DNA of 64,000 bases from Sporosarcina sp. ANT_H38 (GTDB lineage: Bacteria; Bacillota; Bacilli; Bacillales_A; Planococcaceae), in assembly GCF_008369195.1 (NCBI RefSeq), contig NZ_VOBC01000001.1, forward strand, positions 1,674,001 through 1,738,000, given 5' to 3'. Each line of letters begins with the position of its first letter. The first letter of the stretch is position 1. Position numbers and translations under genes: made by a program. The notes under the pieces were generated by a model. That model saw nothing but the letters and a program-made list of their open reading frames with translations. It did no database searches and had not been told where the DNA came from. Shown here in pieces: positions 27,528 through 38,950 of this stretch.

Positions 27528-28898
27528 TTAATTTGCTGCTTTTGCCTTTTCAATCGTAGCATTAGTTTTCTCTGCAAATTCATCTAGCGCTTCTTTAGGT
27601 GTTTTTGTTTCAAGGATTGCTTCTTGCAATGCCGGGAACCAGTGAGTACGTATTTCCGCATAGCCATCTGCGATCGTTGGTGGATCTGTAATGAATTTAC
27701 GTGCCAGCTCTGAATAATCATACTCTGACCCTTCATATAGTCCTGTGATAGAATTACGCGCTGACAAACCTCCAGTTTGTATTAAGTTCTTCTCGCCCCA
27801 TTCAGGATCATTCACGATGAAGTCAACCAATTTCTTTGCTGCTTCAACTTTTTTATCGTCATCATTATTGAAGACTGCTAAACCACCAAGAAATGGTTCA
27901 AGCTTTGGATCTGATCCGTCCGGTGTTGGATAAGGAAGTAAAACATCCTCAAAGTCTTCTGTTTTATTTGGAGCAAAAAGTGATTTAAGTACAGCAGAAT
28001 AGTTAATTGCAAATGCCATTTTACCTTGCAAGAATAAATCATTATGATCCCCAGCGTCTAACGAAGCAGCGCCTGGTGCCACCAACCCGTTTCTTGAAGC
28101 TTTTACAACCCATTCAAGCCCTTTAATACCGCTTTCTGAGTTAATTGCAGTTGCACTATAATCCTCATTCAAAAATCTACTAGCACCTAGATTTGTAATA
28201 TATCCTCGAGTTCCCTGATCCCCTGCAACGCTCTTTGCATAGAATCCAGATGGAATGATGCCCGGAGCCTTTTCTTTAACCGCAAGTAATGCTTTCTCAT
28301 ATTCTGCTACAGTCCATGTCCGATCTGGTCGATCTAATGGCAGCAAATCCACTTCGCCGATTTCCTCAAATAGAGTCTTGTTGACAGCCATCATGAATGG
28401 GCCTGTATTGAATGGATACATATAAACTTGATCATCTACCATTGATTGCTTCATCAACGCTGGAGAAATATCATTCTTCACCTCATCTGGCATCATGTCA
28501 TTAAGTGGCGCAAGTAACCCTTTCTTCCCCCAGTCAATGATCCGCCCAGGAGCGTCGTAGATCATATCTGGCGCTGTGTTCGTAGCAATAGCTACATTCA
28601 GCTTTTCAGGTCCACCTTCAAAAGTAAGCATCTCTAACTTCACTTTAATATCTGGGTTTTTTTCATTGAAAGCCTCTATGATTTCTTTCTCATACTTACC
28701 TACTTCTCCATCCAAAGCTTGGAAGTTCGGGAAATTCCACCACGTTATTTCCACCTGTTTGTCGTTACTAGGATTTTTGTCTGCGTCTTTACCACCTTCG
28801 CTATCTTCAGCAGCGTCTTGACTACAAGCCGCCAAAAATAGTGATAGTACAAGAGCAATTGCAACCAACAAGTTGAAACTCTTTTTCGAACCTTGCAT
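27528..28898 (-). CDS. extracellular sugar-binding lipoprotein (family 1)
   Basis: A family 1 solute-binding protein of 456 residues for the CUT1 transporter. It has a lipoprotein signal with lipobox FLAAC (Cys25). The domain opens with VEITWWNFPNF and ends in the usual helix-rich part with TPKEALDEFAEKTN. A GGGGGAGA site before the ATG at 28896-28898 supports this start over one 27 codons upstream. It is the first gene of the transporter-nan operon and has a cre site 36 bases upstream, so it is likely under carbon catabolite control. YesN/YesM is divergent and is a likely activator. Confidence 0.92.
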   Translation of the reverse strand: MQGSKKSFNLLVAIALVLSLFLAACSQDAAEDSEGGKDADKNPSNDKQVEITWWNFPNFQALDGEVGKYEKEIIEAFNEKNPDIKVKLEMLTFEGGPEKLNVAIATNTAPDMIYDAPGRIIDWGKKGLLAPLNDMMPDEVKNDISPALMKQSMVDDQVYMYPFNTGPFMMAVNKTLFEEIGEVDLLPLDRPDRTWTVAEYEKALLAVKEKAPGIIPSGFYAKSVAGDQGTRGYITNLGASRFLNEDYSATAINSESGIKGLEWVVKASRNGLVAPGAASLDAGDHNDLFLQGKMAFAINYSAVLKSLFAPNKTEDFEDVLLPYPTPDGSDPKLEPFLGGLAVFNNDDDKKVEAAKKLVDFIVNDPEWGEKNLIQTGGLSARNSITGLYEGSEYDYSELARKFITDPPTIADGYAEIRTHWFPALQEAILETKTPKEALDEFAEKTNATIEKAKAAN

Positions 28899-28933
28899 AG
28901 TATCTCCCCCTATTTTTATTTTCCGGAAACATT

Positions 28934-28947
28934 GGTAAGCGCTTTCA
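28934..28947 (-). promoter_or_regulatory. cre site (CcpA) of the nan-type operon
   Basis: The sequence GGTAAGCGCTTTCA differs from the strong cre TGTAAGCGCTTTCA by one base. On the minus strand a TTGACT -35-like hexamer (28967-28972) precedes it, so the cre overlaps or just follows the expected -10 region, where CcpA would block transcription. Confidence 0.75.
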
Positions 28948-29237
28948 TTTCCTGTTTTAAGCATAAAGTCAATAACCAATCATGACAATCCCACGAACTT
29001 TACATTCATAGCTCTATTCTGACATGAATGCTTCATACCTTCTTGAAATCTTCAATAATTCTAATATGTAAATCACTAACTCCAAAGAGGCTTCGGTTTC
29101 AGAAAGATTTAATCTTCTACGAATTGATTGTTGGGGAATTATTTCTTATCGTGTACACTTAGATTAGAATTCTAGAGGGCTTATACTATAATCCTATTAA
29201 TCAACAACTACTATCAAATCATATTTGGGGGAATACG

Positions 29238-30077
29238 ATGTATAAATTGATGATTGTTGAGGATGAACCTCTCATACGTTCGGGGTTAAAGCAATATTTT
29301 GATTGGAAATCATTAGGTTTCCACACAATTGTTGAGGCGGAAAATGGAAAAGACGGAGTGGATACAGCTTTAATAGAGCTCCCTCATTTAGTGATTACAG
29401 ACATTCGTATGCCTATAATGGATGGACTTGAAATGATTGGACAGCTTCGACCAAAACTACCCGATACCCTTTTCATTATCTTGACAGGACATAATGAATT
29501 TGAGTATGCGCAAAAAGCTATTCATTATGGCGGTGTGTATGATTATTTACTCAAACCGTTGCAATACGAAAAAAGTTTTTCAGTTATTATAAATTGCATA
29601 GAAAAAATACGACTTAAACAACTTACAACACAATCCTTCGAACTGCCGACAGGAAAAGACTTGAATCTAAGCACAGATCAAGAGGCTGATATTGCGCTCG
29701 CAGAAGTCCATAATTCAATACATTTAATTGACAAGAATCAGGCTAACCTAGATGGCCTTCAACTTTTCACAAAAATAGAGTCCTATATCAAACAGCATAT
29801 CGATCAAGAAATAACTCTTAATATGGTCGCCGAACATTTCTTTTATAATCCATCTTATTTAAGTAGGTTATTTAAAACAAAATTAAATAAAAACTACATG
29901 ACTTTTGTAAGTGAAATAAGAATTAAATATGCGTTACAGTGTTTAAAAATATCGCAATATTCCGTAACCGAAGTATCTATTATGTGTGGTTATAAAAGTT
30001 ATAAACACTTCGTAAAAGTATTTAAAACTATCACTCGAATGACACCGACAGAATATAGAAAACAGTTACGGTTATGA
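29238..30077 (+). CDS. AraC-type response regulator (YesN family)
   Basis: A response regulator of 279 residues. The receiver domain (1-120) has the phospho-acceptor Asp55 in LVITDIRMP and Lys in LLKPLQYEKS. The C-terminal 100 residues are an AraC-type DNA-binding domain (NPSYLSRLFKTKLNKNYMTF, then YSVTEVSIMCGYKSYKHFVKVFK). It is a short member of the YesN class. It is co-transcribed with the kinase gene four bases downstream, and divergent from the sugar transporter operon it presumably controls. Confidence 0.9.
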   Translation: MYKLMIVEDEPLIRSGLKQYFDWKSLGFHTIVEAENGKDGVDTALIELPHLVITDIRMPIMDGLEMIGQLRPKLPDTLFIILTGHNEFEYAQKAIHYGGVYDYLLKPLQYEKSFSVIINCIEKIRLKQLTTQSFELPTGKDLNLSTDQEADIALAEVHNSIHLIDKNQANLDGLQLFTKIESYIKQHIDQEITLNMVAEHFFYNPSYLSRLFKTKLNKNYMTFVSEIRIKYALQCLKISQYSVTEVSIMCGYKSYKHFVKVFKTITRMTPTEYRKQLRL

Positions 30078-30081
30078 TGCT

Positions 30082-31890
30082 ATGAACCAATTAAAAAGCT
30101 TCTTACAATTATTCCGATTCAAACACGTCAATCATCAAATATTTGTCCTTATGATTCTAACGATTACCATTCCGCTGTTGATTTTATCCGTAATGATTTA
30201 TATATTTTCAATCCAATCAGCTAAAAATGAATATCAAAACAGTTCGAATCTCATTCTTAACAATTTATCATTTAATTTCGATCAATATTTGCAGAGTATC
30301 GAGATGGGTGCACTTACAGCACAGATGGACAGTAAACTACAAAACGCACTTGAGAACTGGGGGGTAAATGATTCAGAACGCGACAATGTTCAAAGTTTAG
30401 AATATGAAAATGCGATTGAACATTTTATTAGTACAATCGAAATAACAATTGAGAATGTCGATAGTGTCCAAATTTATATAGGTGACCGCGTATTTTATTC
30501 GACTCTTAAAAAATCCGTTTACGATGTAAGTAACTTAACAAATGAAGAATGGTATAAACAAACCATTGCGCAAAAAGGGAAAATCGTTTTATTTGGTACT
30601 CACCAACCATTTAATCGGGTTAATCCCAATGAATCTGTGATATCAATCGCAAGAGTGATTAACAAAAGTGGAAGCAGACAACCGTTAGGTGTTTTGCTTA
30701 TTGATATCCGTTTAGATTCATTACGTAACATCCTGGATTTATCAGAAAATCATAATCGGAATTTTGTTATTCTCGATCCTATCGGCACCGTCATTTACGC
30801 TTCTGACCTTGATCAAATTGACTCCGCCATGGCATTTAAACCAGCTATCCAACCTCTCCTAACAGATTCAAATGAGGAGTTTGGAAACTTTTACGCACCA
30901 GTAGACGGGGTCTATTCATTTTTTAATTTTGTTACTTCCCCCTACTCAGGCTGGACAGTTATTCAGTATATAGAAGAACAGGAAATGACTAAACATGCGG
31001 ACATGCTTCGCAAAGTTATTTTAGGGTTAGCTTTCTTTTCCATTGGTATGGCTATGTTATTTATGGTGATCTTATACATACGTGTAACCGAACCCATTAT
31101 CTACTTAAGTAGGCAAGTGAAAATGATTGGAAGAGGAAAATTCGATGTTAACTTGACTAGTAAACGTCAGGATGAATTTGGCGGACTTTATCAAGGGATT
31201 AGTAAGATGGTGACGGACATACAGGATTATATTGAACGTTCCTCTGTCTTAAAAGCACAACAAAAGCTAGCACATTACCGTGCACTAAAAAGTCAAATCA
31301 ATCCACACTTTTTAGCAAACGCGCTTGAATCGATTCAAATGAAAGCGGTGTTAAACAAACAACGTGATATCGCTGAAATGATTGGAGTACTCGGACAGTT
31401 GTTTCGAATCAATATCCAAAGTGGAAAAGAAACGATCACATTGGAAGAAGAAATGACCCATATCCGCCTGTATATCCAAGTACAACAAATGCGATTCGGA
31501 GATAAAATTCAGTATATCGAAAACTTAGCCCCAACTAGTGAATCTATGCGACTATTGCATTTCTCCCTTCAGCCCCTTGTCGAAAATGGGATTGTTCATG
31601 GGTTAGAGCGCAAGTATGGAGCTGGAGTACTCGAAGTTTCGTCTACTTTTTCCGGTAAGGATATGCTAATTTTAGTGAAAGATAATGGGGTCGGCATTGA
31701 TGAAGAACAACTTCGGCACTTGCAAGATCGCCTTGCACAGGTTTCCAATACATTAACCGAAGAACATATCGGGCTTAAAAATGTACATGATCAAATTCGG
31801 TACTATTATGGTGATCAATATGGTATTGAGATTGATAGCTTACTCGGAGTAGGTACAACGGTAACTATACGAATACCAGCTAGACCATGA
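30082..31890 (+). CDS. sensor histidine kinase (YesM family)
   Basis: A protein of 602 residues. The first helix is near residues 20-42, the extracytoplasmic sensor domain covers about 45-305, the second helix is near 308-330, then a HAMP linker. The His_kinase motif has the phospho-acceptor His409 in SQINPHFLANALES, and the ATPase domain has LVENGIVHGLE and DNGVGID. Kinases of this group sense sugars through a binding protein or directly and signal to YesN-type regulators. The partner is encoded just upstream. Confidence 0.92.
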   Translation: MNQLKSFLQLFRFKHVNHQIFVLMILTITIPLLILSVMIYIFSIQSAKNEYQNSSNLILNNLSFNFDQYLQSIEMGALTAQMDSKLQNALENWGVNDSERDNVQSLEYENAIEHFISTIEITIENVDSVQIYIGDRVFYSTLKKSVYDVSNLTNEEWYKQTIAQKGKIVLFGTHQPFNRVNPNESVISIARVINKSGSRQPLGVLLIDIRLDSLRNILDLSENHNRNFVILDPIGTVIYASDLDQIDSAMAFKPAIQPLLTDSNEEFGNFYAPVDGVYSFFNFVTSPYSGWTVIQYIEEQEMTKHADMLRKVILGLAFFSIGMAMLFMVILYIRVTEPIIYLSRQVKMIGRGKFDVNLTSKRQDEFGGLYQGISKMVTDIQDYIERSSVLKAQQKLAHYRALKSQINPHFLANALESIQMKAVLNKQRDIAEMIGVLGQLFRINIQSGKETITLEEEMTHIRLYIQVQQMRFGDKIQYIENLAPTSESMRLLHFSLQPLVENGIVHGLERKYGAGVLEVSSTFSGKDMLILVKDNGVGIDEEQLRHLQDRLAQVSNTLTEEHIGLKNVHDQIRYYYGDQYGIEIDSLLGVGTTVTIRIPARP

Positions 31891-31961
31891 AATTGACAAA
31901 ATATGAAACAATACTAAAAGCATCATGCTCCTTTGATATATCTAAAAAAACAAATTAAATG

Positions 31962-31986
31962 GTTAACATTATAAAACGTTGGGTAT
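31962..31986 (+). promoter_or_regulatory. candidate sigma-B promoter of the Asp-rich lipoprotein
   Basis: GTTAAC (31962-31967), a 13-base spacer and GGGTAT (31981-31986). The -10 is a perfect sigma-B match, the -35 agrees in four of six bases with GTTTAA. Confidence 0.5.
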
Positions 31987-32035
31987 TACAATAATATGCA
32001 TTATCCAACTTAATAAACTTTTGGAGGAGATTGAA

Positions 32036-32356
32036 ATGGATTTGAAACTTAATGGTGAAAAGAAATGGTTGAAACTTGGAGCAGCAACATTACTCTCAGT
32101 CGGAATGCTTGCTGCGTGTGGAGATGGGGATGACGACGATGTTGACGTAGATGTAAATAATCCTGTAGAAGAAGTCAATCCAGACGATGGTACGGATACA
32201 GATGTGGATTTAGATACTGATGGTGGAACTGATGATGGAACAGATACCGATGTTGACGTAGATACTGACGATGGAGCGGATAAAGGTGCTGACATCGAAA
32301 ATGGCGGTGATGATAAGAAAGATGACGAAAATATCGAAGATGGCAGCAATGGTTGA
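32036..32356 (+). CDS. Asp-rich surface lipoprotein of unknown function
   Basis: A protein of 106 residues from the ATG at 32036, which is preceded by GGAGGAGA. The signal peptide has a lipobox MLAAC (Cys28), so the mature chain is lipid-anchored outside the membrane. The rest is highly acidic and repetitive, with two copies of the form DGTDTDVDxDTDxG near residues 51-80. Such DxDxD runs can bind calcium, but nothing shows this here. The antisense strand also has a long Ser/Thr-rich frame, which is only a mirror of the repeats. A sigma-B-like promoter precedes it. Confidence 0.75.
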   Translation: MDLKLNGEKKWLKLGAATLLSVGMLAACGDGDDDDVDVDVNNPVEEVNPDDGTDTDVDLDTDGGTDDGTDTDVDVDTDDGADKGADIENGGDDKKDDENIEDGSNG

Positions 32357-32387
32357 TTTGAACAACTGCAAAAGCGCTTAGCATACA

Positions 32388-32427
32388 AAAAGACTGGATG
32401 GCACAATGGCCATTCAGTCTTTTTTGG
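32388..32427. terminator. bidirectional terminator between lipoprotein and nupC
   Basis: Arms AAAGACTGGATGGC and GGCCATTCAGTCTTT; T runs on both strands. It serves the converging genes on either side. Confidence 0.75.
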
Positions 32428-32444
32428 TATACACAATTTAATTT

Positions 32445-33656
32445 TCAAATAAACATTCCCGCAATTGCAGCACTCAATAATGAAGCTAACATCCCCGCTG
32501 CTACGGCGCGAACACCGAGTCTTGCAATGTCAGGACGTCGACTTGGCGCAAGAGCACCTAAGCCCCCAAGAAGTATAGCGAGAGAACTTAAGTTTGCAAA
32601 GCCACAAAGAGCAAAGCTGACGACGATAACTGTTTTAGGGCTAAGTGAAGCAATTTCTGGAGCGAATGATGCATAGGCTACAAATTCATTTAACACAAGC
32701 TTTTGACCGATGAATCCGCCTGCTGTAACAGCCTCAGACCAAGGGACACCAATAGCAAACGCAAGCGGTGCAAATAGAACGCCTAGAATTCCTTCAACCG
32801 TTAACGACTCGAAACCAATTAACTTACCGAGTCCACCTAACATGCCATTCATCATAGCGATAAGCGCGATGAACGCTAATAGCATTGCACCGACATTGAG
32901 CGCAAGTTTTAATCCATCCCCTGCCCCACGTGCTGCTGCATCGATAACGTTCACTGATTCCTGATCTTTTCCCATCTCAAATTCAGCAACATCTGACTTC
33001 TCAGTTTCGGGTATCATTATTTTTGCCATTACTAGACCTGCAGGTGCCGCCATGAAGCTTGCTGCAATCAAATACTCAAGTGGTACACCCAAAAGCGCAT
33101 AACCCGCAAGCACGGACCCTGCAACAGACGCAAGTCCCCCTGTCATGACTGCAAAAAGCTCAGACTTCGTCATGTTGGCCAAAAACGGTCGGATCACTAG
33201 TGGAGCTTCTGTCTGTCCGACAAATATATTCGCCGCAGCTGACACCGATTCTGCTTTACTCGTACCGAGCAGTTTCGACAATGCTCCTCCGATCAGTTTG
33301 ATAACCATCTGCATAATTCCAAGATAATATAGCACGGAAATCAAGGAAGAAAAGAAAATGATAATCGTCAACACTTGGAATGCAAAAACGAAACCAAATC
33401 CGTCAACATCTGCTGCCGGGCCGAAAACAAAGGCAACTCCTTCTCCAGCATAATTGATAACATTTTGCACCAACCCGGAAAACCATATTAACCCAGCTCT
33501 TCCTGCTTCCCACTTTAGAACGACGAATGCAAACGACACTTGTATGATCAAACCAACGGCGATAGTTCGGTAATTAATTGATTTCTTTCCATTGGATAAA
33601 AGAAATGCAATTCCTAACACCACTACTATACCTAAAAGCCCCCACAATAAATTCAA
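32445..33656 (-). CDS. nupC: concentrative nucleoside transporter (NupC family)
   Basis: A proton- or sodium-coupled nucleoside importer of 403 residues with about nine to ten helices. Family stretches: GGALSKLLGTSKAESVSAAANIF with the following GQTEAPLVIRPF (substrate site), and FVAYASFAPEIASLSPKT. It is monocistronic and ends at a shared terminator. It fits with pdp-deoB and xpt-pbuX in the window as nucleoside and base salvage functions. Confidence 0.93.
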   Translation of the reverse strand: MNLLWGLLGIVVVLGIAFLLSNGKKSINYRTIAVGLIIQVSFAFVVLKWEAGRAGLIWFSGLVQNVINYAGEGVAFVFGPAADVDGFGFVFAFQVLTIIIFFSSLISVLYYLGIMQMVIKLIGGALSKLLGTSKAESVSAAANIFVGQTEAPLVIRPFLANMTKSELFAVMTGGLASVAGSVLAGYALLGVPLEYLIAASFMAAPAGLVMAKIMIPETEKSDVAEFEMGKDQESVNVIDAAARGAGDGLKLALNVGAMLLAFIALIAMMNGMLGGLGKLIGFESLTVEGILGVLFAPLAFAIGVPWSEAVTAGGFIGQKLVLNEFVAYASFAPEIASLSPKTVIVVSFALCGFANLSSLAILLGGLGALAPSRRPDIARLGVRAVAAGMLASLLSAAIAGMFI

Positions 33657-34117
33657 CTAGTACACCTCTTCATATGGAAGTTTTCCATTTGTAATTTTGT
33701 TACTACTACGCCAATTCGCACTATGTAGAATAAATAGTTGTCTGACGTCATACAACTAGATGAGTTTAGCAAAGGAAATGACATAAGTAAATATATTGTG
33801 CGAAAAACAAGAAAAACTATGTTTTCAAAACGATTCAGCAGTTAGTATTCCACATTTTTCAGTATTTACTCTTCTTTTTTTGAATATGCTCACATTATAA
33901 GACAACGAAAAAAGAACACCCCTTTTAAGTCAATACAGTCGACCAATAGGATATTCCTTACAATTGTCCTCTATCTATATTCTGTTGCCGCTGTCAATTT
34001 TATAATGAAGAATAGATCATCTGAATTAGAAAAGTTGATTAACCGAGGACAAGGAACTGGTTATAGAATGTTTTCAAGAAAATTACTCATCCTATAATAA
34101 AGGAGATGTAATCAATT
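33657..34117. other. intergenic stretch upstream of nupC and the DUF3889 gene
   Basis: This 461-base divergent region holds the control regions of both genes. I see no further gene and no clear promoter pair on either strand. Confidence 0.4.
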
Positions 34118-34447
34118 ATGCGAAAAACAGTTGTCGCGCTTGGAATATTTATGACAGTTAATTCTGTATCAACACATATTCCCACTATTACTCATACAAA
34201 ACAAGAGGTTCCAGCCTACGCTAAGTGGGGACAGCTCGCTATAAAAGAGACGCAATCAAAATATCCCAATGCGAATATTATTGACTATCTGCATGAAGGA
34301 AGCGAATCTAAAGTTGATTCGACAATTGAAAAATTTAAGTTATGGTTGAAAGATGGTGACAAAGAATTCGGTGTTTTTGTAAGAATTGAGTATACTACCG
34401 TGACTGAAAAAGTAATTACTATTGAAATGGAGGAAACTTCTAGATAA
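34118..34447 (+). CDS. secreted DUF3889 protein
   Basis: A protein of 109 residues. A signal peptide (about 1-20 to 30) is followed by the DUF3889 domain: AYAKWGQLAIKETQSKYPNA, DYLHEG, KFKLWLKDGDKEFGVFVRIE and a C-terminal strand VITIEMEE. The family is found in Bacillales in one or more secreted copies and its function is unknown. An AAAGGAGATG site precedes the ATG. It stands alone. Confidence 0.8.
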   Translation: MRKTVVALGIFMTVNSVSTHIPTITHTKQEVPAYAKWGQLAIKETQSKYPNANIIDYLHEGSESKVDSTIEKFKLWLKDGDKEFGVFVRIEYTTVTEKVITIEMEETSR

Positions 34448-34957
34448 AAATCACAGTCGATACCATTCAATTCGATAAATCTTTTTTCAAGTAACACCAA
34501 TATTAAACCCCTATAATTTGGAGTCTTAATTAAGCGGAATGTTTCTTTTTTCTTTGGGATGAATTATATGGTAGCAAGTGATAAACAGTTAGGTGAAATG
34601 GACTTGGAAGATGGGTATTAGGTAGTTAATGATACCCATCAAGAAGCTGAAGAGTTTTTAAAAAAGTTATTGATATTCCGATCATAATCACTATAAAATT
34701 CTTGTTACATCCCTCAAATACATATTGAAATCTAGATTAAAATTAAAAATAGAAGTGAAGCAACTTATCTTATAAGAGAAAACTTCGTTGAACTATTTTT
34801 TAAAAAGATGGGATTTGATATGTATTATTGGTGGATAAAATCCATCCTAAAAAATCAAAAAAAATTTGGTAAAACATATAATATCTATGGGTCTATATAA
34901 TAGAAGCATTTTTCGAAAGCCCTATAAGTCCACTAACTTAAATTACTAAGACAAAAT
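34448..34957. other. AT-rich intergenic stretch with gene debris
   Basis: Two short plus frames look like debris: a 17-codon one at 34570-34620, and a longer one after about 34755 that includes ENFVELFFKKMGFDMYYW without its own start. The latter resembles the end of a small-molecule acetyltransferase, but this is too short to name. No ribosome binding sites are seen. Confidence 0.3.
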
Positions 34958-35017
34958 AAAACACCTACGTAAATGATTCACTTTTAAAAAGTGCATTTAT
35001 CGAAGGTGTTTTTTTAT
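34958..35017. terminator. terminator after pbuX
   Basis: A long hairpin has outer arms AAACACCT(A/T)CG with their complements and inner AGTG-type arms; T runs lie on both strands. It is 49 bases after the pbuX stop. Confidence 0.7.
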
Positions 35018-35065
35018 AGGGTAGCTCTATTTAACTATTTTCAACATCAAAATATGTAGGGTACT

Positions 35066-37043
<1,978 letters not shown>

Positions 37044-37103
37044 GCCGAATGGAAAAGAAAGAGACATACCCAATCTAATGAGTACGACTTTTTCAATCCG
37101 TTG

Positions 37104-37176
37104 CTTCCCATAGTCGATTTATTTACGGCAAATCGGTAGAAACTTGCGGGCCATATCCCCGCGATTATATGAGCGA
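37104..37176 (-). promoter_or_regulatory. purine (guanine-class) riboswitch aptamer
   Basis: On the minus strand the aptamer has the conserved core: TATAATCGCGGGGATATGGC, then AAGTTTCTACC, then CCGTAAATAAATCGACTATG. The C in GACTATG at the ligand-pairing place (C74 of xpt) predicts guanine, hypoxanthine or xanthine rather than adenine. With purine bound the downstream terminator forms and xpt-pbuX is off. Confidence 0.93.
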
Positions 37177-37195
37177 ATGCTATTAGAATGTTTTT

Positions 37196-37223
37196 AGTAT
37201 AGCATGGGAAGTTCAAAATTCAA
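37196..37223 (-). promoter_or_regulatory. promoter of the xpt riboswitch transcript
   Basis: TTGAAT (37218-37223), a 16-base spacer and TATACT (37196-37201) on the minus strand, shortly before the aptamer. Confidence 0.6.
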
Positions 37224-37324
37224 CGCCCTCTAAGTAAAAAGAGGATTCATACAATTCAATGAACGTATTATACACGGTAAATGTGTTATTGTTGATGAAA
37301 CAAATAGACTTTGGAGGCATTATC

Positions 37325-38545
37325 TTGAACAATCCACATTCCATGTATACAAATAAAAAATTGAAATTCGCACGAAATACTTGGTTTCTTCTTATAGGAA
37401 TAATTTTCATTGCGTCCACACTTCGATCGCCTCTAACATCTGTCGGACCTTTAATCTCCTCCATTAGAGAAAGTTTGGCCATTTCAAATGTGCTAGCGGG
37501 ATTTCTAACGACTATCCCCTTACTCGCCTTTGCAATCATTTCACCGTTCGCTCCGAAAATTGCACGTCGCTTTGGGATGGAAGTAACATTATTCGTATCT
37601 CTCATTTTATTGACCGCGGGCATCATTATTCGTTCATTAGGCACAACACCTAATTTGCTCATCGGAACTTTCCTGATAGGACTTGCTATTGCATTTGGAA
37701 ATGTCTTATTGCCCGGTTTGATAAAACTCAACTTTCCGCTTCATATCGGTCTAATTACAGGCATTTATTCTGTCTCGATGAATTTATCCGCATCCATAGC
37801 AGCTGGCATCAGTGTACCACTTGCCCATGAAACACAGTTTGGATGGGAAGGCGCATTAGGTATCTGGGCACTTTTAACATTTATAGCACTACTCGTCTGG
37901 CTACCTCAACTAAAAAACAAGAGAATGCCCGACTCTGTGAAATTGCCAACAAAAACATCTAAATCTCCTATTTTATGGCGTTCTCCATTGGCATGGAGTG
38001 TTACCTTCTTCATGGGGTTCCAATCGTTGATATTTTACACGACTTCGGCATGGATGCCTGAGGTGTTAAAAACGCAAGGAATAAGTCCAGATAGCGCTGG
38101 TTGGATGGTTTCCCTTTTACAATTTTCTCAATTACCAATGACATTCATCGTTCCCATCCTAGCAGGTAAAGTAAAAGATCAACGTTGGATTGTAGCAGGG
38201 GTAGCCCTCTTATACCTCTTGGGTTACGGGGGTATCATGGTAGGCGGAACCGCGCTCGTTCCATTGTGGATGATTATGATTGGCATTGCAGGCGGTGCGG
38301 CATTTGGACTGTCAATGATGTTCTTCTCGTTACGTACACGAACACCACATGAAGCTGCAGATTTATCAGGTATGGCACAGTCTTTCGGCTACTTACTTGC
38401 AGCCATCGGACCTGTATTATTCGGTTTATTGCACGATTTCACATCCGGCTGGACAGTTCCGATGCTGATTATTATCGGCGCAACCTTAATCGTTTTCCTA
38501 TCCGGCATGAAAGCAGGCAAAAACACTTTCGTTACTCCGGAGTAA
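37325..38545 (+). CDS. MFS transporter, CynX/NimT family
   Basis: A major facilitator of 406 residues with twelve helices. The CynX/NimT signature is STLRSPLTSVGPLISSIRE at the N-terminus, and the second half has RTPHEAADLSGMAQSFGYLLAAIGP. Members export or import small anions or nitroimidazole-like compounds; the substrate is not predictable. The preferred start is a TTG (37325) preceded by TTGGAGG; an upstream ATG at 37259 has no site. It is divergent from xpt and has its own terminator. Confidence 0.85.
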   Translation: MNNPHSMYTNKKLKFARNTWFLLIGIIFIASTLRSPLTSVGPLISSIRESLAISNVLAGFLTTIPLLAFAIISPFAPKIARRFGMEVTLFVSLILLTAGIIIRSLGTTPNLLIGTFLIGLAIAFGNVLLPGLIKLNFPLHIGLITGIYSVSMNLSASIAAGISVPLAHETQFGWEGALGIWALLTFIALLVWLPQLKNKRMPDSVKLPTKTSKSPILWRSPLAWSVTFFMGFQSLIFYTTSAWMPEVLKTQGISPDSAGWMVSLLQFSQLPMTFIVPILAGKVKDQRWIVAGVALLYLLGYGGIMVGGTALVPLWMIMIGIAGGAAFGLSMMFFSLRTRTPHEAADLSGMAQSFGYLLAAIGPVLFGLLHDFTSGWTVPMLIIIGATLIVFLSGMKAGKNTFVTPE

Positions 38546-38570
38546 GTGCTTAGAAATAGTCGACTAACAA

Positions 38571-38609
38571 AAAAGTGCTGTAAACCATATTGGTTTGCAG
38601 CACTTTTTC
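38571..38609 (+). terminator. terminator after the MFS gene
   Basis: Arms AAAGTGCTGTAAACC and GGTTTGCAGCACTTT followed by a T run, 25 bases after the stop. Confidence 0.85.
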
Positions 38610-38771
38610 AATGTATCGTTTTCTTACTCGACAACATGCGTTTCGATTTTATCCTTTTTGTTCATATTGACTTTAACTAAACACATCACTGTCAAAATAG
38701 CTCCCAAGTCTAACCTAACGCCAAAAATCCCCTAGAGTGCTTGCCATTTCTGCCGAGGTAGATTGATATAG

Positions 38772-38904
38772 TTATCTTTCAATCCTGTCAATTGTTTGCT
38801 TCAGCTGCTCCTTATCATATGATTTCAACGGGTAATTAATCGCATTAATTCTAAATACTTCAGCAAATCGCGGATAGGTTTCATTATTCGTAAGCAGGGT
38901 ATTT
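38772..38904 (-). pseudogene. C-terminal fragment of an unrecognised protein
   Basis: A minus frame of 43 codons begins right after a stop and has no start codon or ribosome binding site. It includes ETYPRFAEVFRINAINYPLK and ends DRIER, which looks like real coding sequence. The rest of the gene is gone. It overlaps the sigma-B promoter of the stress gene. Confidence 0.35.
38878..38902 (+). promoter_or_regulatory. sigma-B promoter of the YsnF-type gene
   Basis: GTTTCA (38878-38883), a 13-base spacer and GGGTAT (38897-38902) match the sigma-B consensus GTTTAA-N12/14-GGGTAT in all but one base. It fits a general stress gene downstream. Confidence 0.75.
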
Positions 38905-38950
38905 TACAGACTAGCACCAACACTACGAAAATCTTAGGAGGAAAATTGAA

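Noticed and set aside
32369..32385. cre-like TGCAAAAGCGCTTAGCA
   Set aside because: The spacing does not fit the cre consensus and it lies at the 3' ends of converging genes.
31969..32448. Minus-strand Ser/Thr-rich frame opposite the Asp-rich lipoprotein
   Set aside because: It mirrors the GAT/GAC repeats of the plus gene, lacks a ribosome binding site, and the plus frame has a lipobox and a good site.
37213..37731. Minus-strand frame of 172 codons opposite the MFS gene
   Set aside because: It is antisense to a clear transporter gene and overlaps the xpt promoter region; no ribosome binding site.
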